Below are positions 47,999-60,688 of a stretch of DNA of 64,000 bases, in pieces. The stretch is from Agelas oroides (Eukaryota > Porifera > Demospongiae > Agelasida > Agelasidae), in NCBI GenBank assembly GCA_949130485.1, contig OX422198.1:4775262-4839261 (forward strand), read 5' to 3'. Position 1 is the stretch's first letter. Every line of letters starts with the position of its first letter. The notes beneath the pieces were generated by a model that was given only the letters and a program-made list of their open reading frames with translations, searched no databases and was not told where the DNA came from. A program made the translations under genes and the position numbers.

Positions 47999-50900
47999 CA
48001 AACGCAGGGTTTGCGATTTTGGCCTCCCGATTCCCACAGATTCTTGCTCATATGCAGTTTGCATTAGTGCAACTATTGTTCCGTGGGAGTTTTTGCCGAG
48101 AATTTACGCGAATTTCCTTTGCCGACACTATATGGCAATGGTGCAGGAGGAATAATTTCCAAGCTCGTATCGCGCTTTGTGCGTTGATTGCACAAACGCA
48201 GGGTTTGCGATTTTGGCCTCCCGATTCTCACAGCTTCTTGCTCATATGCAGTTTGCATTAGTGCAACTATTGTTCCGTGGTAGTTTTTGCCGAGAATTTA
48301 CGCGAATTTCCTTTGCCGACACTATACGGCGATGGTGCAGGAGGAACAATTTGCAAGCTCGTATCGCTTTGTGCGTTGATTGCACAAAAGCAGGGTTTCC
48401 GTTTTTGGCCTCCTCATTCCCACTGTTGTTTGCTCATATATAGTTTGTATTAGTGCAACTATTGTTCTGGGCTAAGGTTTCCCGGGAATTTGCGCGAATT
48501 TTCATTCACGGCATTATACGGCGATGGTGCAGGAGGAACAATTTCCAAGCTCGTACCGCTTTGTGCGTTGATTGCACATACGCAGGGTTTTCGTTTTTGG
48601 CCTCCCCATTCCACTGCTTTTAGCTCATATTAGTGCAACTATTGTTCCGGGCTAGTGTTTGCCGGGAATTTGCGCGAATTTCCATTGACGGCATTATACC
48701 GCGATGATGCAGAAGGAACAATTCCAAGCTCGTACCGCTTTGTGTGTTGATTGCACAAACGCAGGGATTGCGTTTTTAGCCTCCCCATTCCAACTGCTTT
48801 TTGCTCATATATAGTTTGCATTAGTGCAACTATTGTTCCGGGCTAGGTTTTGCCGGGAATTTGCGCGAATTTCCATTGACGGCATTATACGGCGATGGTG
48901 CAGGAGGAACAATTTCCAAGCTCGTACCGCTTTGTGCGTTGATTGCACAAACGCAGAGTTAGCGTTTTTAGCCTCCAATTCCCACTGCTTTTTGCTCATA
49001 TATAGTTTGCATTAGTGCAACTATTGCTCCGGCCTAGGTTTTGCCGGGAATTTGCGCGAATTTCCATTGACGGCATTATACGGGGATGGTGGCAGGAGGA
49101 ACAATTTCCAAGCTCGTATCGCTTTGTGTGTTGATTGCACAAACGCAGGGTTTGCGTTTTTGGCCTCCCCATTCCAACTGCTTCATTAGTGCAACTATTG
49201 TTCCGGGCTAGGGTTTGCGGGAATTTGCGCGAATCTCCATTGACGGCATTATACGGCGTTGGTGCAGGAGGAACAATTTCCAAGCTCGTTTCGTTTTGTG
49301 CGTTGCTTGCACAAGCGCATGGTTTGCGTTTTTGGCTTCCCCATTCCAACTGCTTTTTGCTCATATATAGTTTGCATTAGTGCAACTATTCTTCCGGGCT
49401 AGGTTTTGTTGGGAATTTGCGCCAATTTCCATTATCGGCATTATACGGCGATGGTGGAAGGAGGAACAATTTCCAAGCTTCTATCGCTTTGTGCGTTGAT
49501 TGCACAAACGCAGGGTTTGCGTTTTTGCCCCCCCCCCCATTCCCACAGCTGCTTTCTCAGATATAGTTTGCAATAGTGCAACTATTGTTCCGTGGTAGGT
49601 TTTGCCGGGGAATTTACGCGAATTTCCTTTGCCGACCCTATTCCGCGATGGTGCAGGAGGAACAATTTTGCAAGCTCACATCGCTTTGTGCGTTGATTGC
49701 ACAAACGCAGGGATTGCTTTTTTGGCCTCCCCATTCCCACAGCTTCTTGCTCATGTATAGTTTGCATTAGTGCAACTATTGTTCCGTGATAGGTTTTGCC
49801 GGGAATTTACGCGAATTTCCTTTGCCGCCACTATGCGGTGATGGTGCAGGAGGAACAATTTCCAAGCTCGTATCACTTTGTGCGTTGATTGCACAAGCGC
49901 AGTGTTTGCATTTTTGGCCTCCCTATTCCCACAGCTTCTTGCTCATATATAGTTTGCATTAGTGTTCCGGGCTAGGGTTTCCCGGGAATTTGCGCGAATT
50001 TCCATTGACGGCATTATACGGCGATGGTGCAGGAGGAACAATTTGCAAGCTCGTACCGCTTTGTGCGGTGATTGCACAAACGCAGTTCTTGCTTTGTGGC
50101 CTCCCTATTCCCACAGCTTCTTGCTCATACATAGTTTGCATTAGTGGATCAATTGCTCAGGGCTAGGGTTTGCCGAGAGTTGCTCGAATTTCCATTGACG
50201 GCATTATACGGCGATGGTGCAGGAGAAACAATTTGCAAGCTCGTACCGCTTTGTGTGTTGATTGCACAAACGCAGGGTTTGCGTTTTTGGTCTCCCCATT
50301 CCAACTGCTTCATTAGTGCAACTATTGTTCCGGGCTAGGGTTTGCCGGGAATTTGCGCGAATTTCCATTGACGGCATTATACGGCGTTGGTGCAGGAGGA
50401 ACAATTTCCAAGCTCGTTTCGTTTTGTGCGTTGCTTGCACAAGCGCATGGTTTGCGTTTTTGGCTTCCCCATTCCAACTGCTTTTTGCTCATATATAGTT
50501 TGCATTAGTGCAACTATTCTTCCGGGCTAGGTTTTGTTGGGAATTTGCGCCAATTTCCATTATCGGCATTATACGGCGATGGTGGAAGGAGGAACAATTT
50601 CCAAGCTTCTATCGCTTTGTGCGTTGATTGCACAAACGCAGGGTTTGCGTTTTTGCCCCCCCCCCCCCCCCCCCCCATTCCCACAGCTGCTTGCTCATAT
50701 ATAGTTTGCATTAGTGCAACTATTGTTCAGTGGTAGGTTTTGCCGGGAATTTACGCGAATTTCCTTTGCCGCCACTATGTGGTGATGGTGCAGGAGGAAC
50801 AATTTCCAAGCTCGTATCACTTTGTGCGTTGATTGCACAAGCGCAGTGTTTGCATTTTTGGCCTCCCTATTCCCACAGCTTCTTGCTCATATATAGTTTG

Positions 50901-53900
50901 CATTAGTACAACTATTGTTCCGGGCTAGGGTTTCCCGGGAATTTGCGCGAATTTCCATTGACGGCATTATACGGCGATGGTGCAGGAGGAACAATTTGCA
51001 AGCTCGTACCGCTTGTTGCGGTGATTGCACAAACGCAGTTCTTGCGTTTGTGGCCTCCCTATTCCCACAGCTTCTTGCTCATACATAGTTTGCATTAGTG
51101 GATCAATTGCTCAGGGCTAGGGTTTGCCGAGAGTTGCTCGAATTTCCATTGACGGCATTATACGGCGATGGTGCAGGAGAAACAATTTGCAAGCTCGTAC
51201 CGCTTTGTGCGTTGATTGCACAAACGCAGGGTTTGCGTTTTTGGCCTCCCCATTCCCACAGCTTCTTGCTCATATATAGTTTGCATTAGTGCAACTATTG
51301 TTCCGTGGTAGGCTTTGCCGGGAATTTGCGCGAATTTCCATTGAGGGCATTATACGGCGATGGTGCAGGAGGAGCAATTTGCAAGCTCGTAACGCTTTGT
51401 GCGTATATTGCACAAACGCAGGGTTTGCGTTTTTGGCCTCCCCATTCCCACAGCTTCTTGCTCATATATAGTTTCCATTAGTGCAACTATTGTTCCGTGG
51501 TAGGTTTTGCCGGGAATTTACGCGAATTTCCTTTGCCGACACTATGCGGCGATGGTGCAGGAGGAACAATATCCAAGCTCGTATCGCTTTGTGCGTTGAT
51601 TGCTCAAACGCAGGGCTTGCGTTTTTGGCCTTCACATTCCCACAGCTTCTTGCTCATATATAGTTTGCATTAGTGCAACTATTGTTCCGTGGTAGGTTTT
51701 GCCGGGAATTTGCTCGAATTTCCATTGAGGGCATTATACGGCGATGGTGCAGGAGGAGCAATTTGCAAGCTCGTAACGCTTTGTGCGTAGATTGCACAAA
51801 CGCAGGGTTTGCGTTTTTGGCCTCCCCATTCCCACAGCGTCTTGCTCATATATAGTTTCCATTAGTGCAACTATTGTTCCGTGGTAGGTTTTGCCGGGAA
51901 TTTACGCGAATTTCCTTTGCCGACACTATGCGGCGATGGTGCAGGAGGAACAATATCCAAGCTCGTATCGCTTTGTGCGTTGATTGCACAAACGCAGGGC
52001 TTTCGTTTTTGGCCTCCCCATTCCCACAGCTTCTTCCTCATATATAGTTTGCATTAGTGCAACTATTGTTCAGTGGAAGGTTTTTGCCGGGAATTTGCGG
52101 GAATTTCCATTGCCTACACTATGTAGCGATAGTGCAGGAGGAACAATTTGCAAGCTCGCATCGCTTTGTGCGTTGATTGCACAAACGCAGGGATTGCTTT
52201 TTGGCCTCCCCATTCCCACAGCTTCTTACTCATATATAGTTTGCATTAGTGCAACTATTGTTCCGTGGTAGGTTTTGCCGGGAGTTTGAGCGAATTTCCA
52301 TTGACGGCATTACACGGCGATGGTGCAGGAGGAACAATTTCCAAGCTCGTATCGCTTTGTGCGGTGATTGCACAAACGCAGGGTTTCCGTTTTTGGCCTC
52401 CCCATTCCCACAGCTTCTTGCTCATATATAGTTTGCATTAGTGCAACTATTGCTCCGTGGTTGATTTTGCCGGGAATTTGCACAAATTTCCATTGAGGGC
52501 ATTATACGGCGATGGTGCAGGAGGAGCAATTTGCAACCTCGTAACGCTTTGTGCGTAGATTGCACAAACGCAGGGTTTGCGTTTTTGGCCTCCCCATTCC
52601 CACAGCTTCTTCCTCATATATAGTTTGCATTAGTGTAACTATTGTTCAGTGGTAGGTTTTTGCCGGGAATTTGCGGGAACTTCCTTTGCTTACACTATGT
52701 AGCGATGGTGCAGGAGGAACAATTTGCAAGCTCGCATCGCTTTGTGCGTTGATTGCACAAACGCAGGGATTGCTTTTTTGGCCTCCCCATTCCCACAGCT
52801 TCTTGCTCATATATAGTTTGCATTAGTGCAACTATTGTTCCGTGGTAGGTTTTGCCGGGAATTTACGCGAATTTCCTTTGCCGACACTAAGCGGCGATGA
52901 ATGCAGGAGGAACAATATCCAAACTCGTATCGCTTTGTGCGTTGATTGCACAAACGCAGGGTTTTCGTTTATGGCCTCCCCATTCCCACAGCTTCTTGCT
53001 CATATATAGTTTGCATTAGTGTAACTATTGTTCCGTGATAGGTTTTCCCGGGAGTTTGCGCGAATTTCCATTGACGGCATTACACGGCGATGGTGCAGGA
53101 GCAACAATTTCCAAGCTCGTATCGCTTTGTGCGTTGATTGCACAAACGCAGGGTTTCCGTTTTTGGCCTCCCCATTCCCACAGCTTCTTGCTCATATATT
53201 GTTTGCATTAGTGTAACTATTGTTCCTTGGTAGGTTTTGTCGGGAGTTTGCGCGAATTTCCATTGACGGCATTACACGGCGATGGTGCAGGAGGAACAAT
53301 TTCCAAGATCGAACCGCTTTGTGCGTTGATTGCACAAACGCAGTGCTTGCGTTTGTGGCCTCCCCATTCCCACAGCTTCTTGCTCATATATAGTTGCATT
53401 AGTGCAACTATTGTTCCGGGCTAGGGTTTGCCGAGAGTTTACTCGAATTTCCATTGACGGCATTATACGGCGATGGTGCAGGAGGAACAATTTGCAAGCT
53501 CGTGTCGCTTTGTGCGGTGATTGCTCAAACGCAGGGTTTGCGTTTTTGGCCTCCCCATTCCCACAGCTTCATGCTCATATATAGTTTGCATTAGTGCAAC
53601 TATTGTTCCGGGCTAGGGTTTCCCGGGAATTTGCGCGAATTTCCATTGACGGCATTATACGACGATGGTGCAGGAGGAACAATTTGCAAGCTCATACCGC
53701 TTTGTTCGGTGATTGCACAAACGCAGTGCTTGCGTTTGTGGCCTCCCCATTCCCACAGCTTCTTGCTCATATATAGTTTGCATTAGTGCATCTATTGTTC
53801 AGGGCTAGGGTTTGCCGAGAGTTTGCTCGAATTTCCATTGACGGCATTATACGGCGATGGTGCAGGAGGAACAATTTGCAAGCTCGTATCGCTTTGTGCG

Positions 53901-55150
53901 GTGATTCCACAAACGCAGGGTTTGCGGTTTTGGCCTCCCCATTCCCACAGCTTCTTGCTCATATATAGTTTGCGTTAGTGCAACTATTGTTCCGTGGTAG
54001 GTTTTTGCCGGGAATTAGCGGGAATTTCCTTTGCCTACACTATGTAGCGATGGTGCAGGAGAAACAATTTGGAAGCTCGCATCGCTTTGTGCGTTGATTG
54101 CACAAACGCAGTGTTTGCGTTTGTGGCCTCCCCATTCCCACAGCTTCTTGCTCATATGTAGTTTGCATTAGTGCAACTATTGTTCCGTGGTAGGGCTTGC
54201 CGGGAATTTGCGCGAATTTCCATTCCCGGCATTATACGATGATGGTGCAGGAGGAACAATTTGGAAGCTCGTACCGCTTAGTGCGTTGATTGTACAAACG
54301 CAGGGCCTGCGTTTTTAGCCTCCCCATTCCCACAGCTTGTTTCTGATATGTAGTTTCCATTAGTGCAACTATTGTTCCGGGCTACGGTTTGGCGGGAATT
54401 TGCTCGAATTTCCTTTGACGGCATTATACGGCGATGGTGCAGGAGGAACAATTTGCAAGCTCGTACCGCTTTGTCCGTTGATTGCACAAACGGAGGGTTT
54501 GCGTTTTTGGCCTCCCCATTCCCACAGCTTCTTGCTCATATATAGTTTGCATTAGTGCAACTATTGTTCTGGGCTAGGGTTTCCCGGGAATTTGCGCGAA
54601 TTTCCATTGACGGCATTATACGACGATGGTGCAGGAGGAACAATTTGGAAGCTCGTACCGTTTAGTGCGTTGATTGCACAAACGCAAGGCCTGCGTTTTT
54701 AGCCTCCCCATTCCCACAGCTTGTTTCTGATATATAGTTTCCATTAGTGCAACTATTGTTCCGGGCTATGGTTTGGCGGGAATTTGCTCGAATTTCCATT
54801 GACGGCATTATACGGCGATGGTGCAGGAGGAACAATTTGCAAGCTCGTACCGCTTTGTCCGTTGATTGCACAAACGGAGGGTTTGCGTTTTTGGCCTCCC
54901 CATTCCCACAGCTTCTTGCTCATACGTAGTTTGCATTAGAGCAACTATTGTTCCGGGCGAGGGTATGCCGGGAATTTGCTCGAATTTCCATTGACGGCAT
55001 TATACGGCGATGGTGCAGGAGGAACAATTTGCAAGCTCGCACCGCTTTGTGCGGTGATTGCACAAACGGAGGGTTTGCGTTTTTGGCCTCCCCATTCCCA
55101 CAGCTTCTTGCTCATATGTATAGTTTGCATTAGTGCAACTATTGACTATT
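47999..55150 (+). repeat. 192-bp tandem satellite, about 37 copies
   Basis: Head-to-tail monomers of 192 bp. Landmarks of each: GCATTAGTGCAACTATTG, GCCGGGAATTTGCGCGAA, TTTCCATTGACGGCATTATA, GGTGCAGGAGGAACAATTT, CAAGCTCGTA, GTGCGTTGATTGCACAAACG, CTCCCCATTCCCACAGC, TTGCTCATATATAG. Because 192 is 64 codons, an open frame of about 60 codons returns in every monomer on both strands. These frames have no start context or conserved change pattern that would suggest selection. Higher-order units are visible: dimers of 384 bp (51289 with 51673; 54363 with 54747) and a larger duplication (49135-49560 with 50262-50690). Two monomers have the CTCCCC part expanded into C runs (about 49529-49540 and 50656-50678). 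Confidence 0.95.
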
Positions 55151-55223
55151 AGTGCAAGAACTGTTCCGGGCTAGGGTTAGATGTGAACACTGGCTAACCT
55201 TTGCCCGGAACATGTGTTGCACT
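55151..55223. repeat. Head-to-head inversion point of the 192-bp satellite
   Basis: AGTGCAAGAACTGTTCCGGG-CTAGGGTTAG (55151-55180) pairs with its near complement at 55194-55223 around a 13-base loop. Left of it monomers run on the plus strand, right of it on the minus strand. Confidence 0.75.
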
Positions 55224-55815
55224 AATGAAAGTACCACATCACCAAGAAGCTAAGGGTATGGACAGTTTAACAATGGAAACCCTCAGTGTGTGCAATAAAG
55301 GCACAAACCTGCACGGGCCGGCTTACAAATCCGTTTCCAGCGACGTCGTATATTGTGCCACCAATGGAAATTCACCCAAATTCACGGGTAGCCCTAGCCC
55401 GGAACAATTCTTGCACTAATACAAATAGCATATCAACAAGAAGCTAAGGGTATGGAGAGTTTAAAAATGAAAACCTTCAGTGTGTGCAATAAAGGCACAA
55501 ACCTGTACGAGCCTGCTTACAAATCCGTTTCCTGCAACGCCGTGGAGTGTCGTCAATGGAAATTCACGCAAATTCACGGCTAACCCTAGCCCGGAACAAT
55601 TGTTGCACTAATGCAAGTAGCATATCAACAAGAAGCTAAGGGTATGGAGAGTGTGAAAACCCTCAGTGTGTGCAATAAACGCACAAACCTGCACGAGCCT
55701 GCTTACAAATCCGTTTCCTGCAACGCCGTATATAGTGCCGTCAAGGGAAATTCACGGCTATAACCCTAGCCCGGAACAATTGTTGCACTAATGCAAGTAA
55801 CACATCAACAATTAA
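55194..55815 (-). repeat. 192-bp satellite, inverted block
   Basis: About three monomers in reverse orientation, of a distinct subtype: AACAAGAAGCTAAGGGTATG and AATCCGTTTCC-type words replace the plus-array words. Each ends GGCTAACCCTAGCCCGGAAC, which contains a telomere-like CTAACCCTA word. They match the displaced monomers at 34799-35010 and 38633-38730 better than the plus-strand array. Confidence 0.85.
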
Positions 55816-58260
55816 GACGTAGCATGTAGTAGAGTCCAATAGAGCCAAGTAGAGCCATAGTAGAGTGATGTAGACTCAAGCAGAGGCATGGTAGAGTCTA
55901 GGAGAATCAAGGATAGTCAAGTAGAGCCATGGTAGAATGTATTAGAGTCAAGTAGAACCATGGTAGAGTGTAGTAGGGTGAAGTAGAATCAAGTGGAGCC
56001 ATGGTAGAATGTAGTAGAATCCAGTAGAGCCAAGTATAGTCATAGTAGGGTCTAGTAGAGTCAAGTAGAGCCATGGTACAGTCTAGTAAGGTCCAGTAGA
56101 GCCAAGTAGAGCCATGGTACAATATAGTTAGAGACATGGCAGAGTCTAGTAGAGTCAGGGAGAGTCAATAAGAGCCATTTTAGAGTCTAGTACAGTGAGG
56201 TAGAGCCAAGTAGAGCCATGGTAGAGTCTAGTAGCATCAAGTAGAGCCATGGTAGAATGCATTAGAGTCAAGTAGAGCCAAGTAGAGCTATGGTAGAATG
56301 TAGTAGAATCCAGTACAGTCACGGTAGGGTCTAGTAGAGTCAAGTAGAGCCAAGTAGAGCCATGGTACAATATAGTAGAGTTATGTAGAGTCAAGTAGAG
56401 ACATGGCAGAGTCTAGTAGAGTCAGGGAGAGTCTAGAAGCCATTTTAGAGTCTAGCACAGTGAGGTAGAGCCAAGTAGAGCCATGATAGAGTCTAGTATA
56501 TTCTCATGTAGAGCCATGCTAGAGTCTAGTAAAGTCAAGTAGAGCCAAGGAGAGCCAAGTATATTGAACCATGGTATGATGTAGTAGACTCATGCAGAGG
56601 CAAGTATATAGAGCCATGGTAGAGCCTAGTAAAGTCAAGTAGAGCCAAGTAGAGCCATGGTACAATGTGGTAGAGTCATGTACAGTGAAATATAGCCATG
56701 GTAAGTCTAGTAGAGTCAAGGAGAGCCAAGTAGAGCCATGGTAAAGTGTAAGCGCGTCAAGTAGAGCCAAGTAGACCCAGGGTACAATGTAGTATAAAGT
56801 CATGTATATAGAGTCAAGTAGAGCCAGGGTAGAGTCTGGTAGAGTCAAGGAGAGTCAAGTAGAGCCATGGTAGAGTCTAATAGAGTCAAGTAGAGCCAAG
56901 TAGAGCCATGGTGAAGTATAGTAGAGTCAAGTAGAGCCAAGTAGAGCCATGGTACAATTTAGTAGAGTCATGTAGAGTGATGTTGAGCTATGGTAGAGTC
57001 TATAGTAGAGCCAAGGAGAGTCAAGTAGAGCCATGGTAAAGTCTAGTAGAGTGAAGTAGAGCCAAGTAGAATCATGGTAGAGTCTATAGTAGCGTCAAGT
57101 AGCTAGAGCCAAGTAGAGCCATGGTAGAGTATAGTAGAGTCAAGGAGAGTGAAGTAGAGCGATGCTAGAATATAGTAGAGTCAAGTACAGCCAATTCAAG
57201 CAATGATAGAATGCAATAGAGTCATGTAGCTAGAGTGAAGTTGAGCCATATTAGAATATAGTAGAGTCATATAGAGTCAAGTGAAGCCATGATAGAATGT
57301 AGTAGAGTCATGTAGAACCATGCTAGGGTGTAGTAGTGTCTAGTAGAGCCATGTAGAGCCATGGTACAATGTAGTAGAGTCTTTTAGAGTCAAGCAGAGC
57401 CATGGTAGAGTCTAGTAGAGTCAAGTAGAGCCAAGTAGAACCATGTTAGAGTCTAGTGGAGCCAAGTAGAGCCACGGAAGAGTCTATAGTAGAGTCAAGT
57501 AGAGCAATACTAGAGTCTAGTATTGTCAAGTAGAGTCAAGTATAGAACAAAGTAAAACCGTGGTAGAGTGTAGGAGAGTCTTGTAGAGTCACGTAGAGCC
57601 ATGGTAGAGTCTAGTAGAGCCAAGTACAGCCATGGTACAATTTAGTAGAGTCATGTAGAGTGAAGTTGAGCCATGGTAGAGTCTAGTAGAATCTACTAGA
57701 TGCAAGTATAGAGACATGGCAGAGTCTAGTAGAGTCAAAGAAAGTCAAGAAGAGCCTTGGTAGAGCCTTGGTAGAGCCTAGTAGAGTGAAGTAGATCCAA
57801 GCTAGAGTGTAGTAGAGTCTATAGTAGAGCCATGGTACAATGTATAGTAGAGTCTTTTATACTATAGAGTCAAGCAGAGCCATGGTAAAGTCTAGTAGAG
57901 TCAAGCAGAGCCAAGTAGAGCCATGGTAGAGTGTAGAAGAGTCAAGTAGAGCCAAGTAGAGCCACAGTACAATGAAGTAGAGTCTTGTAGTGTCAAGCAG
58001 AGCCATGGTAGGGTCTAGTAGAGTCATGTAGAGTCACGTAGAGCCATGTTAGAGTCTAGTAGAGTCCATGAGAGTCAAGTAGAGCCATGGTAGAGTCTAG
58101 TAGAGTCTACGAGAGTCAAGTAGAGTCATGGTAGAGTGTAGTAGAGTCAAGTAGAGCCATTGTAGAGTATATAATTATAGTAGAGTCAAGGAGTGTCAAG
58201 TAGAGCCATGATAAAATATAGTAGAGTCAAGTGAAGCCATGATAGAATGTAGTAGAGTCA
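55816..58260 (-). repeat. CTCTA-word satellite, inverted array
   Basis: Reverse complement of the first satellite: AGTCAAGTAGAGCCATGGTAG and TAGAATGTAGTAGAGTC words for 2.4 kb. It is more diverged than the forward array, with insertions such as TATATAGAGCC near 56608 and TAGCTAGAGCC near 57102. Reverse-strand frames (55907-56848) are the usual repeat permutations. No gene is seen. Confidence 0.95.
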
Positions 58261-58601
58261 CCAAACTGCAGCTGTGTGACAACAGTGTCCACCCATATAA
58301 TTCATTCAGGTGTAGAGTATAACAGCACCCAATGCTCTATTGCATGTTCAGTGCATGGTAGCAACTATACGTATTATGACATGACTATGGTTTCTAGTTC
58401 ATAATATCTTACCATGTTGCATACAACATTATATGGATGATCAACATGTATGTATTGGCACTTGTGCTTGCAAAACACTATGTCAAAACATAACTTGAAA
58501 GGTTTTTGCTAATTGAATTAAATTATTGAATAGCAAATCTAGTCAACCGAATGCCAGTGGAGTCAGTACAAATACAATACAAGAATATAATGTCTAATAT
58601 C
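58261..58601. other. 3' flank of the kinase gene
   Basis: AT-rich unique sequence between the inverted satellite and the stop codon of the kinase. It should hold the kinase 3' UTR on the minus strand. No clear AATAAA is seen. No gene is seen. Confidence 0.6.
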
Positions 58602-60688
58602 TCAATATGATGAATGGGAGAGCCTAGGAAGTATCTCAGCCATTGTTGGTCGCTTGTCAGGGTCATACTGAGTGCAAGACCGAATCAGATCATACAGAAA
58701 AAGCCACTCGCACCGGACTTGCTCTAACATATCTTGGTATTGGTCAGGATCGGGGAATCGACTGGTAACCACCTCACACAGCAATACTCCATAGCTGTAA
58801 ACATCCACTTTTACGGTTTGCTGGGGTGTGGACATACCTGGACTATGAGCTTGATGTGGGATGGTTTCAGGTGCAGCATAAATGATGGCCCCCTCTCCTA
58901 GGGTATGAGCTAATTTAGCTAAATTGGCTGATCCAAGATCAGAGACTTTGCTCCTCCATGTACGGTTTGGAAGAGCCTCAAGGAGCACATTTGGAGCGCT
59001 GACATCCCGGTGGATTATAGGATCATGTCGCTCGTGAAGGTAGTTCAATGCTTTGGCCACATCCTGAAAGACTGATAACTTGTTGAAGTCCATTTTCTTT
59101 TCATAAGCATTACGTAAATTCATTTCAAGGAGTTCAGTGATGATCATGGGGGGAGACTGAAGTCTAATTGCTGATTCATCAAGCACTACACCAATGAACT
59201 GTACGAGGTTTGGATGTCGGACCTGGGCCAGCATCCTCATTTCTCTTTGAAGACGGTCAAGATTGCGCTTGTTAAAAATGAGATGATGTAATTGTTTAAC
59301 AGCAATTTGTATGGTGCCTTTTGAAACAGAACCCCACCCCCCAGTATCAATACATGCCTGTATTTCAACTTTATTGCGAGATATTTTCCAGGGGTCAATA
59401 TCTTGGAGACTTTGACACTCAGAATGGGCACCACTCAGCTTTTGTCGCAGGTGCTGATTGTCAGCAGTGGTACTGTCCAACAATTGCTGGAGCTGCTGGT
59501 TGTCAGCAGTGGCTCTCTCCAACCTTTGGTGGAGTCGCTGGTTGTCAGTAGTGGCAGTGTCTAACCTTTGCTGGAGCTGCACATTGTCAGCAGTGGCACT
59601 CTCCAAACTTTGCCCGAGTCGCTGGTTATCAGTAGTGGCACTGTCTAACCTTTGCTGGAGTTGCTGATTGTCAGTGGTTGCACTGTCTAACCTTTTGTGC
59701 CTGCCAGTAGTGGCACTGTCTAACAACGTTTGCTTGAGTCGCTGGTTGTCAGTAGTGGTTCTACTCAGCTTTTGCTGGAGTCTCTGGTTGGCAGTAGTGT
59801 ACATGTGCAAATTTTGCTGGAGTCGCTGGTTGTTGGTAGTGGTAGTGTCTAACCTTTGCTGGAGTTGCTGATTGTCAGTAGTGGCACTGTCCAACCTTTG
59901 CTGGAGTTGCTGATTGTCAGTAGTGGCACTGTCCAACCTTTGCTGGAGTTGCTGATTGTCAGTAGTGGCACTGTCCAACCTTTGCTGGAGTTGCTGATTG
60001 TCAGTAGTGGCAGTGTCCAACCTTTGCTGGAGTTGCTGATTGTCAGTAGTGGCACTGTCCAACCTTTGCTGGAGTTGCTGATTGTCAGTAGTGGCACTGT
60101 CCAACCTTTGCTGGAGTTGCTGATTGTCAGTAGTGGCAGTGTCCAACCTTTGCTGGAGCTGTTGATTCTCAGTAGTGGCACTGTCCAACCTTTGCTGGAG
60201 CTGTTGATTCTCGGTAGTGGCATCAATCAAGCGTTGGTGAAACAGTTGACTGTCAGTAGTGGCATCAATCAACCTTTGGTGAAGTCGCTGGTTGTCAGTA
60301 GTGGCATCACTCAACCTTTGGTGAAGTCGCTGGTTGTCAGTAGTCGCAATGCTCAGCTTTTGTCGAAGTTGTTCATTTTCAATAGTACTACTGCTCAGCT
60401 GTTGCTGGAGATGTTGAATTTTAGATGCTTGAAGCTGTAATTGTTGCTCAAACTCCAACTTTGTCTGGGGTACCTCCTTTCTTTCCTGAATCAGCTGTTG
60501 AAGGCTAACTTCTTTGTTTTGGTACTTGGTAGTTACAGCTTTATCTACTTTCTGCTGATGTTCTGAGTACATTTGCTTCTTGCATTGTTCTTGTTCAAAC
60601 TGGAGCTTTGAAGTGGGAGGCATCTCTTTATAGTCCTCATCATCAGCATTTTCTATCTTTGAACTAGCACTTAGTGACTGGGCTTTCC
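58602..60688 (-). CDS. Coiled-coil TKL-like protein kinase, main exon
   Basis: Uninterrupted frame from the acceptor TTACCCAG|GG (60689-60690) to the stop at 58602. From the internal ATG at 60623 it has 673 residues: residues 1-75 rich in Q/K, about 78-398 a coiled coil of 14-residue repeats (NQQLQQRLDSATTD), 411-673 a protein kinase domain. Kinase landmarks: glycine loop TGGWGSVSKG (427-436), AVK lysine 443, helix-C glutamate 461, HRD 538-540 with N545, DLG 562-564 in place of DFG, and APE 584-586. All catalytic residues are present, so activity is likely. The HRDVSAPNVLL loop and general fit suggest the tyrosine-kinase-like group (serine/threonine phosphorylation); substrates are unknown. 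Codons before ATG 60623 stay open and coding-like (KAQSLSASSKIENADDEDYKE) up to the splice acceptor, so translation starts in an upstream exon. Confidence 0.9.
59430..60392 (-). repeat. Coding 42-bp minisatellite (coiled-coil repeats)
   Basis: About 22 tandem units of 42 bp in the kinase exon, each encoding two heptads (NQQLQQRLDSATTD with L/R/H variants). The most uniform units lie at 59850-60200, where neighbours differ by one or two bases. The register is disturbed at about 59680-59730 (LLDSATTGRHKRLDS), which suggests an indel that the frame survived. The opposite strand is also open over 194 codons, a side effect of the repeat. Confidence 0.9.

Noticed and set aside
47757..48261. Frames crossing the N run
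   Set aside because: N codons read as X; the known parts are satellite.
48073..55133. Regular 60-64 codon frames on both strands
   Set aside because: The monomer is 192 bp, so any open frame repeats; no sign of coding selection was seen.
47999..55150. CRISPR array
   Set aside because: Whole 192-bp monomers are similar; there are no short repeats separated by unique spacers, and the context is eukaryotic.
59856..60440. 194-codon plus-strand frame LLELLIVSSGTVQP
   Set aside because: Exact antisense of the 42-bp coding repeat of the kinase; open only because the repeat unit is divisible by three.
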